The position numbers and the translations under genes are program-made. Shown here piece by piece: positions 28,398-37,531 of a stretch of 64,000 nucleotides of DNA. The notes below the pieces were generated by a model. The model saw only the letters and a program-made list of their open reading frames with translations, had not been told where the DNA came from and ran no database searches. The stretch's first letter is position 1. Every line of letters starts with the position of its first letter. Source of the DNA: Aerococcus viridans. Lineage in GTDB: Bacteria > Bacillota > Bacilli > Lactobacillales > Aerococcaceae. The stretch lies in contig NZ_PNHQ01000005.1 in NCBI RefSeq assembly GCF_002871935.1, positions 1-64,000 on the forward strand, in the 5' to 3' direction.

Positions 28398-29090
28398 TTA
28401 TGCTATTGCTTGCTGAATTTCGGCTAGAATCTTATCCTCTACCTCTTCAATCGTTAAGCCAGATGAATCAAGCATTACCGCATTATCTGCTGGTACTAAC
28501 GGACTATCTTCTCTTGTTGTGTCATATAAATCACGACGTTTTATATCCTCAATTAAATCAACTAAATTCATATCCGAATAACCTTTTTCTTGGTTTTCTA
28601 AAAAGCGGCGACGGCCACGTTCCTCAGCAGAAGCAGTCAGGAATATCTTTACTTCTGCATCTGGCAATACGACTGTTCCAATATCGCGCCCATCCATCAC
28701 AACGCCCTGACCGTTTTGTGTATAAGCTCTTTGTTTTTCAACTAAAACCTGACGAACTTCTGACACTGCAGCGTATTTTGATACTTGTTTAGAGATACGA
28801 TCAGTACGTATCTCTGCAGACTGATCTAACCCGTTTACCAGTACACGTTGACCATCTTTGGTAGGTTCAAAGGTAATTTCACTAGCTTCTGCTAGTACTT
28901 TTAATTTCTCTACATCTTCAGCCGCGATGTTGTTTTCTAAGGCTAATAAAGTGACTGCACGATACATAGCTCCTGTATCTAAATAAACATAAGCTAACTT
29001 TTTAGCAATTTTTTTAGCAATTGTACTCTTACCAGATGATGCCGGTCCATCGATTGCAACTTGAATTGCTTTAGACAATCTGTCCACCAC
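28398..29090 (-). CDS. cmk: Cytidylate kinase
   Basis: A 230-residue kinase that phosphorylates CMP and dCMP. P-loop GPASSGKSTIAKK near the N-terminus, then YLDTGAMYRAVTL and MDGRDIGTVVLPDAEVKIFL are diagnostic. It starts 14 bp after the LysM gene ends and is co-transcribed with it; rpsA follows from its own promoter. Confidence 0.97.
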   Translation of the reverse strand: MVDRLSKAIQVAIDGPASSGKSTIAKKIAKKLAYVYLDTGAMYRAVTLLALENNIAAEDVEKLKVLAEASEITFEPTKDGQRVLVNGLDQSAEIRTDRISKQVSKYAAVSEVRQVLVEKQRAYTQNGQGVVMDGRDIGTVVLPDAEVKIFLTASAEERGRRRFLENQEKGYSDMNLVDLIEDIKRRDLYDTTREDSPLVPADNAVMLDSSGLTIEEVEDKILAEIQQAIA

Positions 29091-29104
29091 TCTTTCATTC
29101 TATA

Positions 29105-29893
29105 TTAATTCACACGTAGAACGGTTCCTGGTCCAATACTAGAACCCTGTTGTAAACCATTCAATTCAAGTAATTCATCTAAGGTCATGCCATTGTTTAC
29201 AGCGATACGGTATAAGTTATCTCCTGCTTGAACAGTATAAGTACCTGTTGAAGTCGAAGCACTTTCTGAAGCAGCAATTGATTCTTGCTCCGCTATTGCT
29301 TGTGACTCTGCAATTGATGCAGATTCAGCAGCACTTTGCGCTGCTGCTTCTGAAGCCGCTACTGCAGCATTTGACTCCGCTATACTAGCAGCGATACTTG
29401 ATGATTCTTGTTCAGATGCTAGACGGGCAGATTCTGATTCTGAAGCGGCTACTGCACTTTCAGATGCAGCGATTGACGCAGAAACTGATTCAGATGCTGA
29501 AATGGATGCTGACTCACTCGCTTTTGAGATGGATTCAATATTTTGTGTTTTCGAAATCATCACTTGTTCAGTTGATTCAGGTTCAGGTACCTTATCTTCA
29601 TTTTTCATATAGGCAATCAATAAAAAAGGCACAACAATCATCACAAAAAGTAAGAAGGCGATAACTTTTGAAGTTGTTGATACTGTATCTTGATTATTTT
29701 TCTTATTACGAGCCGTTCTTGTGTACTTTTGATTTTTCAAATTTTCAAATTCGCCAAACCCTTGATTCTGAAAGTCATCACTTGTAGGGGGAGTTTGTTC
29801 AGAAGACACCGAACTACCTTGTTCAGATTTTTGTTCAATATTTACTTCTGTTTTATCTTGATTTTTTTTAGTCAACTTATCCCAGAATTTCAT
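29105..29893 (-). CDS. LysM-domain membrane-anchored protein with Ser/Ala-rich linker
   Basis: A 262-residue protein. The first ~75 residues are charged and cytoplasmic. One transmembrane helix follows (about 78-97, VIAFLLFVMIVVPFLLIAYM). A linker of ~100 residues is dominated by ASES/SAS-type repeats. A C-terminal LysM domain (YTVQAGDNLYRIAVNNGMTL) then binds peptidoglycan. It resembles YpbE-type proteins found in the same cmk-recQ neighbourhood. The role is probably cell-wall attachment or sensing; the partner is unknown. Confidence 0.87.
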   Translation of the reverse strand: MKFWDKLTKKNQDKTEVNIEQKSEQGSSVSSEQTPPTSDDFQNQGFGEFENLKNQKYTRTARNKKNNQDTVSTTSKVIAFLLFVMIVVPFLLIAYMKNEDKVPEPESTEQVMISKTQNIESISKASESASISASESVSASIAASESAVAASESESARLASEQESSSIAASIAESNAAVAASEAAAQSAAESASIAESQAIAEQESIAASESASTSTGTYTVQAGDNLYRIAVNNGMTLDELLELNGLQQGSSIGPGTVLRVN

Positions 29894-29920
29894 CCATATA
29901 CCCCTTTCTCAACACCAAGA

Positions 29921-29949
29921 ATTGTACCATGAACCCCCTTTTATGTCAG
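29921..29949 (-). promoter_or_regulatory. Promoter of the LysM gene and cmk
   Basis: Minus strand CTGACA (29949-29944), 17-bp spacer ending TGG, TACAAT (29926-29921), 28 bp upstream of the LysM start codon. Confidence 0.65.
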
Positions 29950-29989
29950 TATTTCTTTAGTGAATTTAATAAAACTTTATACAGCGTTT

Positions 29990-31471
29990 TCAAGATAATA
30001 ATGCTTGCAAACGCTGGGTCCACATTTGTTGAAAATCTTCGTTTACTTGCTTCTTGTTAGTAGCTACTCGATTTGGCAAATCTATTAACTTTTGCCAAAC
30101 ACTATTATTTCTATAATTCGGCTGGCAATTACTGCAACATAATTGATTTTTTTCAGCAGTTGACGCATCAGACTGACGCAAGAGAAAATCCCGATAGCAA
30201 TGTTCATTATTCATTAAATCTAGCATTTGATAAATTTGTTGAAGTCGTTCATTTCGCAATTTTTCTGCATGTACTTTAGCCGATTGGTAATCAGAGAAAT
30301 GATGGCCATAAAAATACAACATGGCTCCTATACTCTCTGCATATTGACCTATCTGTTGTTGTGGTAAGTCCCCGTTAAACAATTGGACTAATAACTCATC
30401 TAATAAATCAGCCTCGTCCTCTAATAATCGTCGCATTTGTTGTAGTCTAGCTGCCTCTCTTTTGTCATATAAGACGATTGAGACTGACTGCTTTTGATCC
30501 CGACCTGCCCGTCCTACTTCTTGAATAAAATCAGCCATATTTTTAGGCAAATGATAATGTAAAACAAACCGGATATGACTATGATTAATCCCCATGCCAA
30601 AAGCGGATGTAGCAAAAACAACGTCTAATTCACCTTGAAGAAATTGGCTTTGAATAATATGCCGGTCTTCTAGGCTTTTATCCCCATGATAAGAAGCTAC
30701 CCGCAAATCTGTATGATCTTTCATCCATTGGTTAAGTTCTTCTAACTCACTTTTATGATGCACATAAACGATACCTGGTTTAGGTAGCATATCTAACCAG
30801 TCTTGTAGTTTATGTATTCTTACTTCATCCGATTCGATTTCATCAAACAAATAAAAAATATTGGGACGATCTACTGATTCTTTAATGAGTTGAACAGATT
30901 CATATGCTTCAAATAAGTATGATTGAATATCAGCTAATGCTGTCTGGTTAGCTGTTGCTGATAAAGCCAATGTTTTAGGATAGTTTAAGCGCTGACGTAC
31001 ACTTTTTAATTCAGTATATTGTGGCCTGAAATCATAACCCCATTGAGAAATACAATGCGCCTCATCAATGACCAACAAGTGAATATACATTTGTTGAATT
31101 GCATGCATCACTGGTTCTTTAAGCAGCATTTCGGGTGAAAGAAACAAGAATTGATAGTCAGATAGATGATTTAAGATATACTCTTGTTCTTGACGGTTGT
31201 AGGTAGAATTTATGGCAATACCTCTACCTAATCCCATTTGTTGCAACTGACTTACTTGATCTTGCATCAAGGATATCAGTGGCGAAATAATTAGTGTAAC
31301 ACCCTTTTCATGATATTGATGTATTTGATAAATTAAGGATTTGCCACCACCAGTTGGTAAGATAGCGATCACATTTTCTTGACACTCTAAGGCCTCTAAA
31401 CTTGTCAATTGTCCTGGCTTAAAAGCCTGATAACCTGTCATTTCTTTAAGACGTTGATGCCAATCGATCAT
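29990..31471 (-). CDS. recQ: RecQ-family ATP-dependent DNA helicase (short form)
   Basis: A 493-residue 3'-5' helicase. Motifs: PTGGGKSLIYQ (Walker A), VIDEAHCISQWGYDF (DEAH box), LSATA and a motif VI region ending EVGRAGRDQ. A RecQ zinc-binding region is reduced to HCYRDFLL and CCSNC, and no HRDC domain follows, as in Bacillus RecS. The start at 31471 (MIDWHQ) has AAAGGAG just upstream; the gene overlaps the end of ypbB by 26 bp. The longer frame to 31555 is ypbB sequence in another frame. Confidence 0.93.
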   Translation of the reverse strand: MIDWHQRLKEMTGYQAFKPGQLTSLEALECQENVIAILPTGGGKSLIYQIHQYHEKGVTLIISPLISLMQDQVSQLQQMGLGRGIAINSTYNRQEQEYILNHLSDYQFLFLSPEMLLKEPVMHAIQQMYIHLLVIDEAHCISQWGYDFRPQYTELKSVRQRLNYPKTLALSATANQTALADIQSYLFEAYESVQLIKESVDRPNIFYLFDEIESDEVRIHKLQDWLDMLPKPGIVYVHHKSELEELNQWMKDHTDLRVASYHGDKSLEDRHIIQSQFLQGELDVVFATSAFGMGINHSHIRFVLHYHLPKNMADFIQEVGRAGRDQKQSVSIVLYDKREAARLQQMRRLLEDEADLLDELLVQLFNGDLPQQQIGQYAESIGAMLYFYGHHFSDYQSAKVHAEKLRNERLQQIYQMLDLMNNEHCYRDFLLRQSDASTAEKNQLCCSNCQPNYRNNSVWQKLIDLPNRVATNKKQVNEDFQQMWTQRLQALLS

Positions 31472-32522
31472 GATGATCTCCTTTCTGGTACACAATATGC
31501 CAATAGCGATATAACCAATACGCTTTTTCTCCAAATCTATCCTTAAAGCCTTCATAGGTTACATCTGGTTTAGTTGTTATTAAAATGCCAATATCCTTTA
31601 AGTCAAGTAACTCAACTACCAATGGTTCGATGATTTTGGGATTACTCAAAGATATCTCGATGATATGTTCTGTAATTGTAGAGAGTTTCAATCCTCTTTT
31701 AAACGCAATTTGTTCCAAGCTGTTCCCTTGATTGAACATATCCAAAGTTTCTTGTGTTGTTTGGTTCCAAATTGGAAACTGGTTAAAAAGTCCTCTGGTG
31801 AATACTTGAAGCCAATGAGTGGTATCCTCTAAAGTCTCCCCACTCAGCCAATTCTGATAGAGTTGGTCCAACACAGCTTGTTGTGTAATGACAACTGCAC
31901 GTTTAGAAAGCTGATGATTTTCAGCAGCTTGTTCAAGGGTTTGTGCTGGTAATTGAGCGCCCTCAAACTGCTCAAGGAATAACAAGGCTGCCTGGTTGGG
32001 AAAATCGGTAAGGTCCTTGATTAATTGCTGGTGGAGGCTATGACCTATGGCTGTTAAATCAGCTTTATCAGCATTTTCTCTTTTTATCATTAATACAAAA
32101 CTTTTGATAAATTGTTGTATATCTAAATCTTGAACAATTGGACTATAATGTGAATTTTCAGCTAGGTGATTGGATAATACTTGCAACAATAATTTAAAGG
32201 CTAGATGGTGTTTATGATGATGATTTGCAATAATTAGACCATTTCGACTGGGTAATATTTTATCAAAAATTAACTCCATAAACTCTGAATGGTTATCTTG
32301 CCGAAAAATTGCCTCTATTGAAATATAGTCTTCTACATTTTGAGTATAGGATAGCCAGACATTTTTTTGAAGTTTAGGGTACAGCCCCAAATAAGCGGTT
32401 AAATGATTCGAAAAAGCAAAAAAAAGTGTTGTAGCAGTTCGCTTGCCAATCAACACTTGGTATACAGAATTTTGAGGGAGGGCTTGGACCTTAAAAGCAA
32501 TCGCCATTAATAAAGTATCCAA
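31446..32522 (-). CDS. ypbB: YpbB-like helix-turn-helix protein
   Basis: A 358-residue protein of the YpbB family, found upstream of recQ across Firmicutes. A C-terminal helix-turn-helix region (LDMFNQGNSLEQIAFKRGLKL, then STITEHI) resembles the RecQ-associated HTH_40 domain seen fused to RecQ C-termini elsewhere. A role assisting RecQ is inferred from this. The start is a TTG at 32522 preceded by GGAGGGG; an ATG 15 bp inside is possible. Confidence 0.82.
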   Translation of the reverse strand: MDTLLMAIAFKVQALPQNSVYQVLIGKRTATTLFFAFSNHLTAYLGLYPKLQKNVWLSYTQNVEDYISIEAIFRQDNHSEFMELIFDKILPSRNGLIIANHHHKHHLAFKLLLQVLSNHLAENSHYSPIVQDLDIQQFIKSFVLMIKRENADKADLTAIGHSLHQQLIKDLTDFPNQAALLFLEQFEGAQLPAQTLEQAAENHQLSKRAVVITQQAVLDQLYQNWLSGETLEDTTHWLQVFTRGLFNQFPIWNQTTQETLDMFNQGNSLEQIAFKRGLKLSTITEHIIEISLSNPKIIEPLVVELLDLKDIGILITTKPDVTYEGFKDRFGEKAYWLYRYWHIVYQKGDHHDRLASTS

Positions 32523-32614
32523 TTCTACCCCTCCAACATTCCTATATAATATTTTTGCGTTTGTTATTTATCCTTTGGTCTCTATTATAGCAAAAAATGA
32601 GTCTATCTTCATTT

Positions 32615-33235
32615 TCAACGGTGTGAATATTCGAGCGTTCCAAATCGACTGACTAAAGTTGGTAAACTTTGAACTAAAACAAAGTGTGCCAATAGTGAAA
32701 CCAATACGCCTTTGATCAGATTGAATGGGATAATACCCGCTAGGATATATGTTTGCATATTACCTACATCGAAGTTCATTACTTGCATGTAGAATGGCGT
32801 AATCACGAAGTAGTTTAAGATAGTCATCACAATCGTTAAAGAAAGAGTAGCTGATAAATATGCGGCAATCGTTTTTGCAAAGTTCATTTCTTTAGCTGAC
32901 TTTCTACCTGAATATACTGTTACCATTTGATCTTTTAATAGATAGTATATCGGTAAGATATAGGCTATAGTAGCGATAAAGGCAGTAGCGTCTCCTATTG
33001 GAATACCCATCTCACCACCAGTGTAAATATAATGTAAGCCATTTGCAATTAAGCCAGCTGCAGTAGCTTTTTTGGGTCCCGAAATAAAAGCAACAAGTAA
33101 GATTGGCACCAATGAAAAGTCTACCTTTAAATAGGGTAACGCTGGGATGATTGGAAAACCAATAAACATCAAAATAAATGATAATGCCCCAACAATTGCA
33201 ACCAATACTATTTCCTTAGTGTGATTCTTTCCCAT
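32615..33235 (-). CDS. ribU: Riboflavin ECF transporter substrate-binding subunit
   Basis: A 206-residue S-component with about six hydrophobic helices that binds riboflavin and works with a shared EcfAA'T module not present here. The helix-1 AIVGALSFILMFIGFP and the family segment IANGLHYIYTGGEMGIPIGD are typical of RibU. Start at 33235 (MGKNHTKE) is set by AAAAGGAG. An FMN riboswitch with terminator precedes it, which confirms the riboflavin link. No riboflavin synthesis genes are in the window. Confidence 0.94.
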   Translation of the reverse strand: MGKNHTKEIVLVAIVGALSFILMFIGFPIIPALPYLKVDFSLVPILLVAFISGPKKATAAGLIANGLHYIYTGGEMGIPIGDATAFIATIAYILPIYYLLKDQMVTVYSGRKSAKEMNFAKTIAAYLSATLSLTIVMTILNYFVITPFYMQVMNFDVGNMQTYILAGIIPFNLIKGVLVSLLAHFVLVQSLPTLVSRFGTLEYSHR

Positions 33236-33282
33236 ATAAATGCTCTCCTTTTCTACTTCATGGGTCGGCACTCAAAAGTGGA

Positions 33283-33318
33283 AATAAAAAACTCTTTCCA
33301 CCTTCAAGGTAAAAAGAG
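33283..33318 (-). terminator. Riboswitch-controlled attenuator of ribU
   Basis: Minus strand CTCTTTTTACC pairs with GGTGGAAAGAG around TTGAA (33318-33292), an 11-bp stem including G-U pairs, followed by six U residues. It lies between the FMN aptamer and the ribU start codon, so FMN binding most likely favours termination. The competing antiterminator was not worked out. Confidence 0.8.
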
Positions 33319-33339
33319 TATAGACAAACAGCCTTTGTT

Positions 33340-33458
33340 CGCCCATCTTCTTCCATCCTGACTTTACAGTCGGTTCTAGAATTTCACTAGATCAGTCCCA
33401 AAATGGGAGTCGCGGACTTTACCGCCGATCGGGAATTTCACCCTGCCCTGAAGATTGC
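33340..33458 (-). ncRNA. FMN riboswitch (RFN element)
   Basis: The minus strand carries the RFN core in order: CAGGGCAGGGTGAAATTCCC, GATCGGCGGTAAAGTCCGCG, a variable hairpin (CTCCCATTTTGGGAC), GATCTAGTGAAATTCTAGA, and ACCGACTGTAAAGTCAGGAT, closing GGAAGAAGATGGG. The outer P1 stem pairs ATCTTC with GAAGAT. It senses flavin mononucleotide and controls ribU downstream. Confidence 0.97.
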
Positions 33459-33521
33459 TTCAAATTTATTTTCTTACTACTCTTATTATAGCAAGTATCT
33501 TACTTATTTCAAGTATATTGC

Positions 33522-34244
33522 TTATTTCTTCTTAGCAATCGTTAATAGCTCTTCGATTTCATGCTTCAATAAAATTCTACTATCTCCTGGTTTTAAGCCT
33601 TTAAGATCTAAAAATCCGTAGCGTTCGCGTTTTAATTTAGTAACGGGGTGTCCTACTGCTTCAAGCATCTTACGGACTTGGCGATTACGTCCTTCGTGGA
33701 TAATCACCTCAATAATTGTTGTTTTTTTATCCTTATCAACAGAAAGAATTTTAGCTTGTGCAGGTGCTGTTTTACCACCATCAATTTCAACGCCACGTTC
33801 TAATTGCTTACGCTCTTCTCCAGTAATAATCCCCTCAACTTTTGCCACATAAACTTTATTAATCTCGTAACGCGGGTGCATTAAAGTATTCGCAAATTCA
33901 CCGTCATTGGTTAACAACAGTAAACCGGATGTATTGTAGTCTAATCGTCCTACCGGATAAATACGCTGTTCGACATCTGGAAAAAAGTCTGTCACAACTT
34001 TACGCCCTTTATCATCTTTTACAGCAGAAATCACGCCAGTTGGTTTATAAAATACATAGTAAACTGGCTCTTCTTTATAAATAGGTACCTCGTCTACTTC
34101 AATACGATCAGAATTTGACACTTTTTTTCCTAATTCTCTAACAACTTGTCCATTAACTTTGACGCGTCCCGCCGTAATTAATTTCTCTGATTCTCGTCTA
34201 GAGGCAACTCCTGCGTGTGCCATCACTTTCTGTAATCTTTCCAT
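33522..34244 (-). CDS. rluB: 23S rRNA pseudouridine synthase (RluB/RsuA family)
   Basis: A 240-residue pseudouridine synthase. An N-terminal S4 RNA-binding domain (RLQKVMAHAGVASRRESEKL) precedes the catalytic core with GRLDYNTSGLLLLTNDG containing the nucleophile Asp, and HEGRNRQVRKMLEAVGH near the end. It lies 24 bp after scpB and is the last gene of ribT-scpA-scpB-rluB. The exact target uridine is by analogy with B. subtilis RluB. Confidence 0.94.
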   Translation of the reverse strand: MERLQKVMAHAGVASRRESEKLITAGRVKVNGQVVRELGKKVSNSDRIEVDEVPIYKEEPVYYVFYKPTGVISAVKDDKGRKVVTDFFPDVEQRIYPVGRLDYNTSGLLLLTNDGEFANTLMHPRYEINKVYVAKVEGIITGEERKQLERGVEIDGGKTAPAQAKILSVDKDKKTTIIEVIIHEGRNRQVRKMLEAVGHPVTKLKRERYGFLDLKGLKPGDSRILLKHEIEELLTIAKKK

Positions 34245-34268
34245 TATTCAATAACTCCTATTGGTGAC

Positions 34269-34883
34269 CTATTCTGTTGGCTCGTCTTTTGTTATTTGGT
34301 TGAATTCCTTTTGCATGGGTTCGCCATGCTCATCTATTTTAAAAAGGGTTTCTTCATCTACAGACCCATCTAACACTAAATTATGGATGTCTGGCAAGTC
34401 GTTTAAAGACTCTAATCCAAAGTATTGGTAAAAGTAAGATGTCACCTCATATATGATTGGTCTCCCCGGTGAATCTTGTCGACCCGTTTCCATAATTAAA
34501 TCTCGCTCTAGCAATTTATGGATCATGTTTGACGATTGAACGCCCCGGATATCATCAATTGTCATCCTTGTCACCGGTTGTTGGTAGGCAATAATCGCTA
34601 ACGTTTCTAAGGCTGCTTGTGATAGTTTTGTAGCGAAAGGAGACACCGCATATTTCTTCACTACATCACCATATGTCGCTTTTGTCACCAATTGGACCCG
34701 TTCATTAATCACTGTAATTCTCAAACCCGATTGCGGATCGTGTTGCAGACGATTTCTCAATACCATCACATAATATAAGGCCCATTCTGACTTTATTTCC
34801 AGTAAATTCGCAAGTTCATCCACAGCAATACCGTCTTCACCTGCTACGAAAAGTAAACTTTCTATCGCAGCGACTGCATTCAT
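34269..34883 (-). CDS. scpB: Segregation and condensation protein B
   Basis: A 204-residue winged-helix protein of the SMC-ScpAB condensin complex. The ScpB features AAIESLLFVAGEDGIAVDEL, AALETLAIIAYQQPVTR and GRPIIYEVTSYFYQYFGL are clear. Its start overlaps the scpA stop by four bases (ATGA type), showing coupling. Confidence 0.96.
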   Translation of the reverse strand: MNAVAAIESLLFVAGEDGIAVDELANLLEIKSEWALYYVMVLRNRLQHDPQSGLRITVINERVQLVTKATYGDVVKKYAVSPFATKLSQAALETLAIIAYQQPVTRMTIDDIRGVQSSNMIHKLLERDLIMETGRQDSPGRPIIYEVTSYFYQYFGLESLNDLPDIHNLVLDGSVDEETLFKIDEHGEPMQKEFNQITKDEPTE

Positions 34884-35635
34884 TCACTTTCCTCCCGTCT
34901 AATCAATTGAATATCTGCCCTTAAGTTTTCTTGGTATAAGTATAACTCATTTGACTTCACTAATTCTAAAATTGCTAGAAACAAGCTGACAATTTGACTT
35001 CGTGAGTGAATTTTACCAATAAAAACAGTATCTTGGAACATTAAAACATTTCGGTTTGACGAGACAAAGGCTTCACGGATATCAGCCATTGCAGCACTTA
35101 CTGAGTAAAGTTCTCCCGCAATCGTTGTTTGGATCGGTTGTTGATTCTTTAATCGGAAGGCCATTTTTTGAATAGCTCTGTATAAGTCATCCGGCGTTAG
35201 TTGGCGTCCAGTCATCGGTATTTTAGCTTGATATGCTGATAAATCAGTTGGTTGCTTGGTGTATTCTAAAGATCTTTCAGCCTGTTTATCCGCTAATATA
35301 TGAGATATCTCTTGATATTGTTGGAAAGCTAGTAATTGTTCTACCAAAGAATCGCGTGGATCTTCCTCTTCTTCAACAACCTCTTTAGGTGTTTTAGGTA
35401 ACATCATTTGCGTTTTAATTTCCAGTAATGTAGCGGCCATCACCAAATATTCTGAAGCAACATCCAGAGATAGCGCTTCATAAGTATGAATATAGGCTAA
35501 ATATTGGTCTGTAACTAAATTAATTGGAATATCGAAAATATCCACTTTTAAATCTTTAATTAAGTGTAATAGTAAATCTAGCGGCCCCTCAAAGGCCGCT
35601 AGATCTAGTGTTAATCCATTTGTTTGCTCGTTCAT
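34880..35635 (-). CDS. scpA: Segregation and condensation protein A (kleisin)
   Basis: A 251-residue kleisin that bridges SMC heads. N-terminal FEGPLDLLLHLIKDLKVDIFDIPI and YLVMAATLLEIKTQMMLP are diagnostic. The C-terminal winged helix includes VSLFLAILELVK. It follows ribT by 15 bp and overlaps scpB. Confidence 0.96.
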   Translation of the reverse strand: MNEQTNGLTLDLAAFEGPLDLLLHLIKDLKVDIFDIPINLVTDQYLAYIHTYEALSLDVASEYLVMAATLLEIKTQMMLPKTPKEVVEEEEDPRDSLVEQLLAFQQYQEISHILADKQAERSLEYTKQPTDLSAYQAKIPMTGRQLTPDDLYRAIQKMAFRLKNQQPIQTTIAGELYSVSAAMADIREAFVSSNRNVLMFQDTVFIGKIHSRSQIVSLFLAILELVKSNELYLYQENLRADIQLIRREESE

Positions 35636-35650
35636 ATTGACACTTATCTC

Positions 35651-36052
35651 CTAGACTTGGGTAGTGTGTTCTTGATTATTATCAGATTCCTCTTGGCGAC
35701 GCTTTGTCCATTTTGACAAAATTGTTGATAGAGAAATTACTCCAGTAAGGGAATAAACGGGATACTCTTTTTTTAATGCCGTCAGTATATCATAAGTAAG
35801 TCCTTCTTCTCTAAAAGAAGGATTGATGGATAAATAACGCACAACTAAAGTATCTGTATCATCATGTTGATCAAATCCCACTAATCCGATAATATTATCT
35901 GAATCAGCATCTTTCCATAAATAAATCTTACGCTCATGCTGATCTATTTTATTCATCTCTTCTTTAAGTTCAGAAAACTCTTTAAATTCAGGGATGTAGG
36001 ATAATAGGCCCATTACGACTTTCTCGTATCTTCCTATATAAGGCACTAACAT
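35651..36052 (-). CDS. ribT: RibT-like GNAT-family protein
   Basis: A 133-residue GNAT-fold protein resembling Bacillus RibT: KVVMGLLSYIPEFKEF near the start, then IYLWKDADSDNIIGLVGF and VRYLSINPSFREEGLTYDIL with the acetyl-CoA-binding region. It usually sits at the end of the riboflavin operon or beside scpA; here the riboflavin synthesis genes are absent. Start at 36052 (MLVPYIG) follows AAAAGGAGGG; the longer frame to 36085 translates that site. Confidence 0.82.
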   Translation of the reverse strand: MLVPYIGRYEKVVMGLLSYIPEFKEFSELKEEMNKIDQHERKIYLWKDADSDNIIGLVGFDQHDDTDTLVVRYLSINPSFREEGLTYDILTALKKEYPVYSLTGVISLSTILSKWTKRRQEESDNNQEHTTQV

Positions 36053-36199
36053 TTTTGCCCTCCTTTTACTTTTGCTTAATAACAAAGTATGTGTAAGAGT
36101 ACATTAGCATAGATCTCTAGTCAAGGCAATTTTTTCTCTACTAAAATAGCTTCTTTTAAAGATTGTGTTCGTCATTTAATGCAACCAATAAATCGAATA

Positions 36200-36223
36200 T
36201 AGCCAGGCCAACCAGACCTGGCT
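36200..36223 (-). terminator. Hairpin after the ABC exporter operon, possible terminator
   Basis: AGCCAGG (36201) pairs with CCTGGCT (to 36222), a 7-bp GC-rich stem 14 bp past the permease stop. There is no clear U tract, so it may act as an mRNA end or stability hairpin. Confidence 0.4.
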
Positions 36224-36235
36224 AACTTGTTTATC

Positions 36236-37531
36236 TTAACTTTTTTTCTCATTTTGCCTCAAGTTGTAAGATTGTTTTAAGGTACCAAATAAGCCTTTGT
36301 CTGAGTAGGTCAATACATTTGACCGGTAGAAATTGGCTGATAACCATAAACATAAAATAGAAAATAGGAGTGAAATAATAACCGACAAAACTAATTCTGT
36401 TGTCGATACTGTTTCAGTTGCAATCCTAAATGGCATAACGAATGGTGTAAAGAATGGAATTTGTGATCCTACTCTTACTAAAATATTATTAGAGAAACCT
36501 AATCCGAACATACCAATATAGAAGCCTACTATACTAAGCAAGATAATTGGCGTGACCATTTTGTTGACATCTTGTACATTTGAAACGAGTGACCCTAAGA
36601 ATGCACCTAATACTGAGTAGGTAATGATGCCTAAGAATGCTAATAAGCCTGACCACATAAGGACTGATGATGACGATCCTAGTAAAGTTAGAATAGATTC
36701 ATTTCCTAAGAAACTTTGAATTTCTGGTGGTAAGGGTGTGCGCATCAACGTGATAAATGCAATACCTAATAAAATAGCATAGAAAGCTACTTGGGTTAAT
36801 AGTACTAAGGAAATCCCAATCATTTTACCCATAAAATGTGTATTGGATGAAATGGATGATAAGACGATTTCCATAATTCTAGATCCTTTCTCCACAGCAA
36901 TTTCTTGTGAAATAATGGAGATATAGTTCATGACAAACATGAATACTATAAAGGATACTACATAAGCAACCCCTGTTCGAAACATCGATTGTAAATCTTG
37001 GCTACTTTCGGTAGTACCGGCTTCTAAATTAACCGTTTGGTTATGAAGTGGCACGCTTGAATCCAATAGATAACTAGCTTCCTCTTCTAACAACCCTAAA
37101 GATTCGGATCTGTTCGATAGTTGAATATCCTCTAATACATTTTGGAATCCATCTGTAGAAATATTTTTACCTGTATTACTTCGATAGAAGTCTGCTTGAA
37201 TATTTTCTGGATCACTTTCATCTACTTTCAGATAGCCATCAATTTCTTCATTCGCTAAGGCCGCTTCAGCTTGTGCAGTATCTTGATCAAATATTAATTG
37301 ATTTTGTCCATTATCTTGATTTGCTATTGCTTTGCCAGTTTGATCAGAAACACCCACAATAGCAACCGTTCCAATTGAATCAGAGGCTGTAGCTGATCCA
37401 ATAATCGTTGCAATGATAGCAACTACTGCAACCATTAAAATAGGACTGAGTAATAACATTACAAATGACCATGAAAATACATTTTTCTTGTAGACTTCTT
37501 CAATAATAATCGCTAATCGACTATTTCTCAT
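36236..37531 (-). CDS. ABC-2 type exporter permease (NatB/YhaP-like)
   Basis: A 431-residue membrane protein: one N-terminal helix, a large extracytoplasmic domain (about residues 50-185) and five to six C-terminal helices. IAVEKGSRIMEIVLSSISSNTHFMGKMIG is the conserved ABC-2 signature loop. Relatives YhaP/NatB export sodium or other small solutes; the substrate is not readable. The ATG at 37531 overlaps the ATPase gene end by 11 bp and follows AGGTGG; a GTG at 37540 is an alternative. Confidence 0.87.
   Translation of the reverse strand: MRNSRLAIIIEEVYKKNVFSWSFVMLLLSPILMVAVVAIIATIIGSATASDSIGTVAIVGVSDQTGKAIANQDNGQNQLIFDQDTAQAEAALANEEIDGYLKVDESDPENIQADFYRSNTGKNISTDGFQNVLEDIQLSNRSESLGLLEEEASYLLDSSVPLHNQTVNLEAGTTESSQDLQSMFRTGVAYVVSFIVFMFVMNYISIISQEIAVEKGSRIMEIVLSSISSNTHFMGKMIGISLVLLTQVAFYAILLGIAFITLMRTPLPPEIQSFLGNESILTLLGSSSSVLMWSGLLAFLGIITYSVLGAFLGSLVSNVQDVNKMVTPIILLSIVGFYIGMFGLGFSNNILVRVGSQIPFFTPFVMPFRIATETVSTTELVLSVIISLLFSILCLWLSANFYRSNVLTYSDKGLFGTLKQSYNLRQNEKKS

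Noticed and set aside
29279..29560. Repetitive DNA in the LysM gene considered as a CRISPR-like or tandem array.
   Set aside because: It is degenerate codon-level repetition of Ser/Ala/Glu residues, not repeats with unique spacers.
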